Shown piece after piece: positions 54,463 to 64,000 of a stretch of 64,000 nucleotides of DNA. Origin of the DNA: Stomoxys calcitrans (Eukaryota; Arthropoda; Insecta; Diptera; Muscidae); NCBI RefSeq assembly GCF_963082655.1, contig NC_081553.1, forward strand, positions 126,034,811-126,098,810, written 5' to 3'. How positions within the stretch are numbered: the first letter of the stretch is position 1; each line of letters starts with the position of its first letter. A program made the position numbers and the translations under genes. The notes under the pieces are model-generated. The model was not told the DNA's origin. It saw only the letters and a list, made by a program, of their open reading frames with translations, and made no database searches.

Positions 54463-56820
54463 AATCAATTTGTGTTTGATTGTAGGTTTGTTTGTATGGA
54501 CTCAGAAACGGCTGAACCCATTTTCTAGAAATTTTCACAGATGGTGCATAATGATCCCGTGGTGAAAAAAGGGTACTACATTTTTTGATATCGGAAGGGC
54601 GGGCCGACCCTCGCCCTTACCCAAATTTTCAGAAACGTCAGATCTCGAAGATGGTTGGTGCGATTTAAGCTCTTTTTAAGTGTTCTCGTACAGTAACCGG
54701 CAAACAAAAATTTTGGTACCCTAATTTTGGATGAGGTACCTAGGAGGGGCGCCCCACGCCCAAAAACCTACCAAATATATATGTAGACCAATCATGACTC
54801 AATGGGACTCAAAGGAAAGGTATTTAAGATTAGAAAACGAATCTGATATCCAATTGTCGGACCAAGTGTTTGGGGTCCACCCCAACTTCCAAAATGGGAC
54901 ATATTTTTACGACCATGGCAATATGGGACTCAAATGAAAGGTATTTGCGAGGAAAATACGAATCTGATATCTAAATGTGGGACCAAGTTTCTGGGTCTGG
55001 GTCCCTACCCCAAACAGGACTTATATACTGACCATGGCAATATGGGCCTTAAATTGAAGGAATTTGAGTGTAAAATACGAATCTGATATCCAAATGCGGG
55101 ACCAAGTTTCTGGTGGTCCACCCCTTTCTCAAAACACCCCCCCCCCCCCCCCCCCCCAAAGAGGACTTATTTACTGACCATGGCAATATGGGACTCAAAT
55201 GAAAGGTATTTAAGATTAGAAAACGAATCTGATATCCAATTGTCGTACCAAGTGTTTGAGGGACCACCTCAACCCCCAAAACAGCCCAAAATCGGACAAA
55301 TATACGACCATAGCAATATGGGGCTCAAATTAAAGATCTTTGGAAGTAAAGAACAGATCTGATATCAATATTCGGGAAAAATATCTATGGACCCACCACA
55401 CCCCCATAACAGCAGCCAAATAGGAAGTATTTGCTGGCCATTGCAATATGATGCAAATAAGAGGTTTTTTAGAGTAGCACACGAATCTGATAAATATTTT
55501 CAATGGCAAGTTACTGAGCTGCCGCCCCATCCCCCAAAAAACTCCCCAAGCCGGATATGCTTGCCGACTATGGAAAAATTGGGCTCAAATGAAAGGTATT
55601 TGGGAGTAAACCATGAATCTGATATAAACATTCGGGACCAACTGTCTAGGGGGACGTCCCACCACCATAACAACCCCCAACTAGGACATTTTTGTTCACC
55701 AAGACTATTTAGGTCTTCAAGACAGTGGAGCAGGATATTTACAGTTTTTAGGGCCCATACCCAAAACCGGACATATTTGCTGGCTTTTGCAAGAGGGGGT
55801 TTACATGAATGGTACTTGAGATTAGAAAACGAATTTAATATCCTATTTTGAGGCCGATGGCAATATGGAGTTCAAATAAATGATATATAGATATATGAGA
55901 ATAGAGCACGTTGCTGATGTATTTTCAGTGCTTGGTATTTGGGAGACCACCCCGCCCTCCAAAACACTCCTAAATCGGACATATTTATCGACCATGTCAA
56001 TGTGGGGCTTAAATGAAAGGTATTGTCGGTGTAGAGCAAGAATTGATACCCATTTTCGGGACCAATTTCTGGGGGTCTACCCCTTTCCCAAAATACCCCG
56101 CAAACAGCAATTTTTTACTAATCATCGCAATATGGGGCTCAAATAAAGGTTTTTGGAAGTAGAAAACGAATTTAAAATCTAAATGTAGTACCATGTACAT
56201 AGGGCATCACCCCCTCTCCAAAGGGTACACGTTTTTCGACCATACCAATATATGGCTCAAATGAAAGATATTTGAGATTAGAAAACGAATTTGATAACCA
56301 ATTTTGGGGCGAATTTGATAGCAAATTTTGGGGGACGCCACATCGTGTAACCCCATTTGCAATATGGGGTTAAAATAAATGGTATTTGAGAGAAGATCAA
56401 GATGGTGATATTTTTTCAGAGCCAAGTGTCTGAGGGACCACCTCATACCCGAAAACACCGCTAAATCAGACAACATACGAATATCGGGCTAAAATGAAGT
56501 ATTTTAAGAATGGAGTACACCTTACATGCATACCCGAAAACACCGCTAAATCAGACAACATACGAATATCGGGCTAAAATGAAGTATTTTAAGAATGGAG
56601 TACACCTTATATGCAAACCTTAATTCGTAGACCAATAAAGATCGTATGGGATTCAGATAAAGGCACTTATATTGTTAAACTGATAGTCAAGCGATATACT
56701 ATTTTCGTATCATGGTATTTTACTAAAAGCTCTATAATTGTCCAAAATAAATATTCAAAGAAAATTTTGCCCTATATAAAGTAAAAGAAGGCGCAGATGA
56801 GCGGGTCCGGTTCAGCTAGT
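54463..56820 (+). mobile_element. Family C (Helitron-like) element, most complete copy
   Basis: The head 'aaaatcaatttgtgtttg', 'gaaacggctgaaccc', 'attttcacagatggtg' is followed by about a dozen units of 120-135 bp, each with 'gcaatatggg(a/g)ctcaaatgaaaggtattt'-type wording (here in parts) and a C-rich block. Special points are a 22-base C run at 55137-55158 and an 85-bp exact tandem pair at 56444-56612. The 3' end reads GCGGGTCCGGTTCAGCTAGT at 56801-56820, a typical Helitron CTAG-type end. No Rep/helicase gene is present, so it is non-autonomous. The 5' TC start is lost in the junction with the A element. Confidence 0.75.
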
Positions 56821-57079
56821 CTTATGTTTGCTATTATCAGAAGACTTTTTCCTATGAGTGTATAGTAGCCATATTTAAACTTCAAACATTATCAAGAAAT
56901 AATCATCATATGAAGTGAAAATCGTAAGATATTTTTTACCCCCAAATTGCTTGAAATTTGGTAATAATACGCATATTGGATAGTAATGAGCATATTGGGA
57001 AACAAAAGTACAAATAAGACTATACTTGAACATGTCAGTTTAATGTTGATCTCAAGTGATTTCAACTAAATTAAGAATT
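56821..57079. other. No gene recognised
   Basis: Flank of the C element, A/T-rich, with no recognised module. Confidence 0.4.
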
Positions 57080-57332
57080 AGGCGAACAGACGGACAGACG
57101 GACAGTAGATTGACTTAGAAGATAATCTGAACATGTCGGTCAACTTATCAGTGAGTCTATCTTTCTCTTTCTAGATAATTAAAACTACTGTACGGACAGT
57201 AGATTTACAGAGAAGATGATCCTTAACATATCGGTTAACTTTTCAGTGAGTCTAGTTTCTCTTTCTAGATATTTAAAACTACAGTACTAATCTATTATAC
57301 GCTACACCACTATTGTGATGTAGGGTATATAA
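57080..57332 (-). mobile_element. Family F: distant DINE-like 5' end
   Basis: The plus strand carries 'acagacggacagacggac' at the left and 'gctacaccactattgtgatgtagggtata' wording (in parts) at the right, the same order as an inverted A 5' end (GTCC block, then 'ggtggagggtata'). The body contains two similar 85-bp-spaced parts ('cggacagtagatt...gtgagtct'). The 3' half is not recognisable. Confidence 0.5.
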
Positions 57333-59335
57333 AAATGTCCAAGCCAAAAAACCCAAATACGAATTACCCCAAGCCCTACAAATATTTTCTTTCAGAAATG
57401 TATTCTTATATTTCCAAACCAAATGCTAATTATAATTGCGAGTTGCGAATTGCGTCAGACTAACGAATGTATAATTTTTATACATTTTGAAATTGTACTC
57501 ACAATCATGCGAATTCTATTGTCTCAAACACTCTCAATTAACGCACAAAATTTGAGTTTAAAACTTTGTTACATTTGCTTTTATTGCATTTTCCATCTCG
57601 TGGAAGCGAAAGCATACAAGATTTCCTAACGAAGCAGAACTTTTCTTCAGTGCATGAAGTCATATTTCAAAATTTTATTTGATTTTTACAAAAGTCTACA
57701 TCGACATTTACTTTAGTTCTGATGTTATAAAATTACTACGGCTCATTGGGAAAGACATAAAGGAAACCATATCGTGGCGTTACTTGAAATCATTGAAATC
57801 AATACATGTCACGATACCAGTCGGAAGAGAATAAAACTTTTGCATCCCGTGTAAGTTGCTTTTAGTACATATTCCATTCAAAGTAAAACTTTTTAATAAA
57901 ATTAAATGACTTTTTGTTCAATGACGCAGGGAAAACAATAAAAAAAATCCAAGACACAAGAAACTAAGCGGAAAGTTCGCCATAAAAGGAAGTGGTAAAT
58001 TGATGTTGGAACATGTAAGCATGACGAAATGGCATTTTTGTGTTCTGTGTTTACCAGTGGGTGGGGACCGCCTTAAATACGAGTACATGTTGTAAACGGC
58101 TGAATCAGGGAGAGAATTACAGCAGAGTCCATTATAAAAACCCTTAAACGGTGTTCACTTGTATAAGTTTAGTATAAAACACAACACATTGTGATATATG
58201 AAGGGTAAAGTTGGAGGAAAATTATAAAACGCCTATTTTGGTATTCTTAAAACCCCATTCTGTTATATTGTTTTTCTGCTAAATATCAATATTTTTAAAA
58301 TTATAAAACTGGTGTCCAAGTTTTATAACTTGTTGATAAAATAATGTCCCAATTAATTATCTGTGCCACTGAACATCGCCTTATTCTACACAAGGAAATT
58401 AAACTTTTCTCTTCTTAAAGGAAAAGTGTAGGTTCTACATGGTGATGAACATTATGTAGAGTTTCAATAATTTTCGACTCGACTATATAAAATAGGTACC
58501 TTTTCAATGAGCTAAACTTGAATCGGTCAGCACTCATTGCTATGTTAGAAGTATGCCCCTCTTCCTTTGTGGAAGTTTTTTGATTTATTGAACGAAATAA
58601 ATGATTTTAAGTGCATTTATTTCACGAAAATATGGCAGTTAATTTTTAAAGCAATAAAACAAACCACTTTTCTTGCTGTTTGCTTATCTACAAAATTTAT
58701 TTAAATATTTCTTCAGATACAAACACGTAAAATCACCCCCATCAGTCTTAAAGCTTATCATTATTCCCATATCAGTTGTTCGGTATTGATGACACCAACC
58801 TCCTGGCAGAGACTTTATCAAGCATCAGGATTTGCTACTTTGTTTTAAATGCTAAAAACAACAAAAGTCGTAAAATTTTTACGATCCTTATTTGTTTATT
58901 TTTGACCTCTAATAGGGTTTATATGTTCCCTTAACATTTCGAATCCATTAGACATAACTTTCTTATAACTCTAATGTAAGCCAATAAAGGGCACCAAAAA
59001 ACAAAAAAAAAACAACTTTTGTATTAACGACAAAGTTTGTTCATAGCATTTGTTTTTTCAAACTCATAATTCCAATATTATTAGCTCGTAAAATAACATC
59101 AAAGTTTACATGAGGCTGAATAAATCATAATAGGCATACAATTCTAAAAAAGTGGCAATTTACTGACTAGACGTGTAGTGGATTTTTAATGACGCGCAAC
59201 GTTTTGAAGAAAAAAATATATGGAAGGTTTTGCTTTGGGGAAAACGGGTAAAGACTTCAGTAAGATGAAGAGAAGGTGTCTTATATTATTTTATATTAAA
59301 CAACTGCGCCAAACGGGGAACGAAAACATAAATAA
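57333..59335. other. No gene recognised; 2-kb spacer
   Basis: This is the longest stretch in the window without a recognised repeat. Frames such as 57423-57629 and 59220-59411 are short and motif-free. Base composition is A/T-rich and even. It may be ordinary intronic or intergenic DNA. Confidence 0.5.
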
Positions 59336-60105
59336 AAGAAGTAAAAGCGCGCCAAGTTCGGCCGGGCCGAATCTTGGGAAGCAACCACCATGGATTCTGC
59401 AAAAAATGTAAACAAAATAAATTTAGTTGAAGGGCACAACTTTATTCTAAGTACCAAACTACTGTCAAACCAGCAAAAATTTAAGCTCTAGAAACCGAAC
59501 AAGGATGATCGAGAGACCGGTTTACATGGGAGCTATACAAGGTTATAGACTGATTAGGACCGTATTTGGCACAGATGTTGGAAATCGTAACAGACCACGC
59601 ATGTATAATTTCAGGCCAATAGGACAAAAAGTTGCGGCTTGTAAGAAGTCAAATCGGGAGATCGGTTTATATGGGAGTTATATCAGGTTATAGATTGATT
59701 TAAACCGTGCTCGGTAAAGTTCTTGAAAGTCAAAACAGAACACTACATGCAAAATTTCAGCCAAATCGGAAAAAATGCGGCTTGTAAAGGCTCAAGAAGC
59801 CAAATCGGGAGTTCGGTTTATATGGGAGCTATATCAGGTTATCGACCGATTTGGGCCGTACTTGACGCAGTTGTTGGAAGTCATAGCAGAACACTGCATG
59901 CAAAATTAGCCAAATTGGAAAGAAATTGCGCCTTCCGCAAGAATCAAATCGGAAGATCATTTTATATGGAAGATATGTCTAAATCTGAACCAAAATGGCC
60001 CATTTGCAATTATCAACGACATACATCATTACTTAGTATCTGTGAAAAATTTCAAGCGGCTAGCTCTGCGGTTCGACCGCTATCGTGATTTCGACAGTAT
60101 TTAAA
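59336..60105 (-). mobile_element. Family D element, 5' truncated
   Basis: The plus strand begins 'aagaagtaaaagcgcgcc', a hairpin TTCGGCCGGGCCGAA, 'aagcaaccaccatgg' and 'attctgc'. Four units follow ('gatcggtttatatgggag'), then 'caagcggctagctctg' and a remnant of the 'ttcgacag' part. The GTCC block and TATACCC start are missing. Confidence 0.75.
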
Positions 60106-60330
60106 CCGTAGTTTAATTTGTTTAAACTGATGGTAGAAATTTTTTTTTTTTGGAAATTTCCATACCCATCCGTATATGAACTAATTGCAATTCCTTTGGT
60201 AAAAGGATATGTTCTCGTAGAATAGCAAATTTTCATTTTTCACAGAAGAGAAAATTCTTATTAGGCGTAATAAAATTTGTATAGCAGCTTTGGGTTTATT
60301 TTTTACAACATAATACGAAACCCTTTTTTA

Positions 60331-60652
60331 TACCCACCGACGAAGAATGGGATATATTCATTTTGTCATCCCGTTTGCAAAACATCGAAATATCCATTTC
60401 CGACCCTATAAAGTATATATATTCTTGATCAGCGTAAACATCTAAGACGATCTAGACATGTCCGTCCGTCTGTCTGTCCGCCTGTCTGTTGAAATCACGC
60501 TACAGTCTTTAAAAATAGAGATATTGAGCTGACAATTTGCACAGATTTTTTTTTTGTCCATAAGCAGGTTAAGTTCGAAGATGGACTATATCGGACTATA
60601 AATTCATATAGCCCCGATATATACCGATTCGCCGATTTATGATCATCTTATA
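60331..60652 (+). mobile_element. Family B element, left part of an interrupted copy
   Basis: The start 'tatacccaccgacgaag', 'accctataaagtatatat', 'gatcagcgtaaacatctaag' and the GTCCGTCTGTCTGTCC block are all present. The first unit breaks off at 'gattcgccgatttatgatca', where the C element starts. Confidence 0.8.
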
Positions 60653-62462
60653 TATAAAAATCAATTTGTGTTTGTTTGTAGATTTGTTTGTGTGTTCCTT
60701 ACAGACTTAGAAACGGCTGAACGATTTTCGTGAAATTTTCACAGATGGTGATTAATGACCTCCCCCTTACCCTAATTTTCAGAAACGCCAGACCTCGGAG
60801 ATGGGTGGTGCGATTTAAGCGAAATTTTGTGTGCTCTCATATGGTACCCTAAAAATAAAAATTTGGTATCCAAATTTCGGATACCAAATTTTTGTACCTA
60901 GGAGGGCTGCCCCACCCTAAAACCTACCAAACATAAATTTAGACCAATCATGACAATATGGGACTCAAATGAAAGGTATTTAGGATTAGAAAAAGTATCT
61001 GATATGCAATTGTCGGATCAATTGCTAGGGGGACCACACCAAGACCCAAAACACCCCTAAATCGGACATATTTACCGACCATGGCAATATGGGACTCAAA
61101 TGAAAGGTATTTGCGAGTAGAATACGAATCTGATATCCAAATTTTGGACAACGTTTCTGGGGGTTAACCCCCTTCCCCAAAACACCCCCCAAACTGGACT
61201 TATTTACTGACCATCTGAATATGGGGCTTCAAAAAAAAGTATTTGAATGTAAAATAGAAATCTGATATCCAAATATGGGACCAAGTGTTTGGGGGGCCGC
61301 CTCTCAACAAAATCATCCCCGAAAGGGGGAAAATTTGCGACCATAGCAATATGGGGCTCAAATAAAAGGTCTTTGGGAGTAAAACACGAATTTAATATCA
61401 ATATTCTGGGAAAAGTGTCTATGGGGCCACCCCACCCCCACAACACCACCCAAATAGTAAGTATTTTCTGACTATTGCAAAATTAGGCTCAAATAAGAGG
61501 GTTTTTAAAGTGGAACACGAATCCGATATATATTTTCAAGGCCAACTAACTGAGTGGCCACCCATCCCCCAAAACACCCCCCAAGCCAGTCATGTTTGCC
61601 GACTATGGAAATATGGGGCTCAAATTAAAGGTATTTGGGAGTTGACCATGTATCTGATATCAACATTAGGGGCCAACTATCTAGCGGACGTCCCACCACC
61701 ATAAAAATCCCCAAATAGGACGTATTTGCTCACCAAGACAATTTGGGTCTTAAAGAGTGTGGAACTAAATATTCATAGTTTTTAGGGCCAATACCCCAAA
61801 CCAGACATATTTGCTGACTTTTGCAATAAGGATTTCAAATGAGATTAGAAAACGAATTTTATATCCAATTTTGAGGGCAATGGCAATATGGGGTTCAAAT
61901 AAATGATATATAGATATATGAGAATAGAGCACGTTGTTGATACATTTTCCGGGCTTAGTGTTTGGGGGACCACCCCAATCCCCAAAACACCCCTAAATCG
62001 GGCCTATTTACCGACCATGTCAAGGTGGGGTTTAAATGAAAGGTATTGGGGGCTACAGCAAAAATTGACACCCATTTTCGGGACCAATTTTCTGGGGGTC
62101 TACCCCTTTCCCAAAATACCCCACAAACAGCAATTTTTTAGTGACCATTGCAATATGGGGCTCAAATAAAGAATACGAATTTAATATCCAAATGTAGTAC
62201 CATGTATGTAGGGCATCACCCTTTTCCCAAAACACCCCCAAAGGGAAAAAAATTTTCGACCATGCCAATATGTGGCTCAAATGAAAGGTATTTGAGATTA
62301 GAAAACTTATTTGATAACCTTTTCTAAGGCCATGTGTTTGGGGGACTCATCCTGTAAACTCCTCTTAACCAATGGCAATATGGGATTTAAATAAATGGTA
62401 TTTGAGAGAAGAGCACGATGCTGATATTTTTTCAGGGCCAAATATCTGGGGGATCACTTCAC
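60653..62462 (+). mobile_element. Family C (Helitron-like) element nested in B, 3' end lost
   Basis: The start TCTTATATATAAAAATCA is the only full 5' start of C in the window. It is preceded by A (host 'gatca'), as expected for a Helitron landing between A and T. The head has 'gaaacggctgaacg' and 'attttcacagatggtg'. About ten units with 'caatatgggactcaaatg' follow. The copy stops in a unit ('ctgggggatcactt') without the CTAGT end, where B resumes. Confidence 0.8.
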
Positions 62463-63151
62463 TTCAATGTGGTCCAGATCGGTCCAGATTTGGATACTGC
62501 TGCCACATAGACCGATCTCTCGATTTAAGGTTTTGGACCCGTAAAAGGTGCATTTATTATCCGATTTTGCCCGAATTTAGGAGTGTGAGAATGAGTTGTG
62601 TTAGGCCTTTCGACATCCTTCGTCAATTTGGCTAAGATCGGTCCAGATTTGGATATAGCTGCCATATAGACCAATCTCTCGATTAAAGACTTTGGGCCCA
62701 TAAAAGGCGCATTTTTTGTCCAATGTCGTCGAAATTTGGGACAGTAAGTTGCGTTAAGCTCTTCGACATTTTTCTGCAATTTGGCCTAAAACGATCCAGA
62801 TTTGGATATAGCTGCCACATATACCGATATCTCGATTTAAAGTCTTGGCCCCATAATAGGCGCATTTATAATCCGATTTCACTGAAATTTGACACAGTGA
62901 TTTATGTTAGGCTTTTCGACCGTATCGTATATGGTTCAGATGGATTTGTTTTTAGATATATCTACTATAAAGATCAATACTTTGTCATACACAGTTGAAC
63001 AATGACTTGTACTTATTATATTTTGGTCCAAATCGGAATATATTTTGATATATTTCGTCACCGGATTTTGACGAAAGGTGGTCTACATATTTATCGAGGT
63101 GGTGGGTATCCAAAGTTCGGCCCTGCCGAACTTAACGCCCTTTTTACTTGT
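62463..63151 (+). mobile_element. Family B element, right part of an interrupted copy
   Basis: B resumes at 'cttcaatgtggtccagatcgg', about 80 bp further on in the unit than the left half ended. About four units follow, then the 3' module, 'gaggtggtgggtatcc', hairpin 'ttcggccctgccgaac' and 'aacgccctttttacttgtt'. Confidence 0.8.
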
Positions 63152-63322
63152 TCAGTGTACAAGACGGATGTAAGCTAATTTGGCCTCTATGAGAATTGTG
63201 GATAGTCTTTTTACATAGTCTTTTTACATTCAATCTCCGACTAAACTCGAATATATAGCCAGATTTATGTCTGTTGGCAGCTATAATAAACAGCAAAAAA
63301 ATTTTTTATGACAACTATAATA
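63152..63322. other. No feature recognised
   Basis: Short spacer with a near duplication ('gtctttttacat' twice at 63207-63228). It ends at the TA in front of the mariner relic. Confidence 0.35.
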
Positions 63323-63640
63323 AAGGGAGATCCTATTGAGTGCAATAATTGATTTTGTCCAAACGATATCTTTAAAAGTGAAAAATGTTCAGTATACTCT
63401 GAAATTTCATTATGAAGAAACTCACAAACCGCCAACGACCGAAGCCATTGCATTTTATTATTAAAATTGAAATCATTTTTTAAAGGATACATAAACAAGA
63501 CAAATTGTCGCGTCTGGATTGAAGAACAGCCAAATACCGTACGAGAGTTACCGATGCTTCCCGTAAAAACGATAGTTTGGTGTTGTTTATGGGTTGGTGG
63601 CATCATTGGTTCATTATTCTTCTAAGACTAGTGCTAAATT
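63323..63640 (+). pseudogene. Mariner-like transposase relic (third copy)
   Basis: After TA (63321-63322) the end reads AAGGGAGATCC, a diverged form of the AAGGGTGAT terminal repeat. A start codon at 63412 gives residues M-K-K-L-T-N-R-Q-R, parallel to the fold-back copy. After a large internal deletion the block around N-C-R-V-W-I-E-E-Q-P follows, then W-V-G-G-I-I-G-type residues. The first catalytic region and the C-terminus are missing. The 3' end is unclear. Confidence 0.75.
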
Positions 63641-64000
63641 GAATTTTACGAACGGACCATTTGAGACGAAGCCGTGGGCTACATTCATATGAACTTTTTC
63701 CGTAAAAGTAAATTTCAAAGATTAATATATTGAACCGACTATGATGCAAATTTCGGTGTGTCATTAGATTTTCAAAGCAAATTTAATTTAAAAAAATCTG
63801 CCTTTAGCTCGGTACTTTTCTTCTACACCCATTAGTGCGTATACTGCAGCTTATCTGTAGATAGTTTATACATTCCAGACGTAAACTTGTAAATAATGGT
63901 CTTTCAATATCCTGCTCGATATCCCCTACGATACACATACCATCAAAAATGGTAAAAGCTTTAAATGATTCAGGGCTACTGATGGAGCGGTTTTTAGATA
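63641..64000. other. No gene recognised
   Basis: No frame, repeat module or terminal repeat could be seen up to the window edge. Confidence 0.4.

Noticed and set aside
55387..55851. 154-codon plus-strand frame as a gene
   Set aside because: It reads through family C units; repeated phrases such as MGLKLK and NERYLG recur at the unit period in other C copies.

Overview
This window looks like intergenic, repeat-packed DNA from a large dipteran genome, most likely a calyptrate (muscid-type) fly such as a stable fly, horn fly or house fly relative. The reasons are the very high density of DINE-1/Helentron-like non-autonomous elements with the typical TATA..., GTCCGTCCGTCTGTCTGTC and AAAGTATATATATTCTTGATC modules, decayed mariner copies, a tRNA-derived SINE, and non-LTR retrotransposon relics with RNase H domains. 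The species is an inference. I found no intact host protein-coding gene, no convincing tRNA or rRNA gene and no CRISPR array. The short open frames are chance frames through repeats or fragments of transposon proteins.

Naming used below. Family A starts TATACCCTCCACCATAGG, ends with a TTCGGCCCGGCCGAA hairpin plus CTTAGCACGCTTTTACTTG, and has internal units with 'gccatataaaccgatct'. Family B starts TATACCCACCACCGAAGG, ends with the same hairpin plus CTTAACGCCTTTTTACTTG, and has internal units with 'gccatatagaccgatc'. D is a diverged A-like subfamily ('cccaccaccatggattctgc' near its 3' end). E is a diverged B-like array. F is a distant 5' end only. All look like one superfamily whose body is an array of units of about 153 bp. 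Family C is a different, Helitron-like element built of units of about 120-135 bp ('gcaatatggggctcaaat'), with a 5' TCTTATATATAAAAATC start and a 3' end in CAGCTAGT.

Layout. 1-2.7 kb: B 3' end, A fragment, two mariner relics (one a 585-bp fold-back with TA duplications). 2.7-8.9 kb: D, B, SINE scrap, C(-), B(-), A(+). 9.95-16.4 kb: an A-B pair plus about 630 bp of other DNA, present twice as a near-perfect 3.2-kb tandem duplication. 16.4-19.0 kb: a 5'-truncated LINE on the minus strand with RT and RNase H, fused to an A array. 20.7-26.2 kb: B(+), B(-), A(+). 27.0-29.4 kb: a LINE relic split by a complete A(-) element, then D(-). 30.3-38 kb: A(-), a LINE endonuclease scrap, B(+), A(-), SINE(-), B(+), A(+). 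38-39.4 kb: the E array. 40.4-45.8 kb: A(-), a Hsmar1-like MITE, a second LINE copy (+) carrying a SINE with a clear target-site duplication, and a small hAT-like MITE. 46-54.5 kb: A, D, A, an A/B chimera, SINE(+), A(-). 54.5-56.8 kb: the most complete C element. 57-60 kb: mostly unassigned DNA, an F end and D(-). 60.3-63.15 kb: a B(+) element interrupted by a C element. 63.3-63.65 kb: a third mariner relic.

The elements do not cooperate as a pathway. The layout is a record of successive insertions: LINE and B copies are the older hosts, A, C and SINE copies sit inside them, and the 3.2-kb tandem duplication is either very recent or an assembly artefact. The single-copy-looking spacers between elements hold nothing I can identify.
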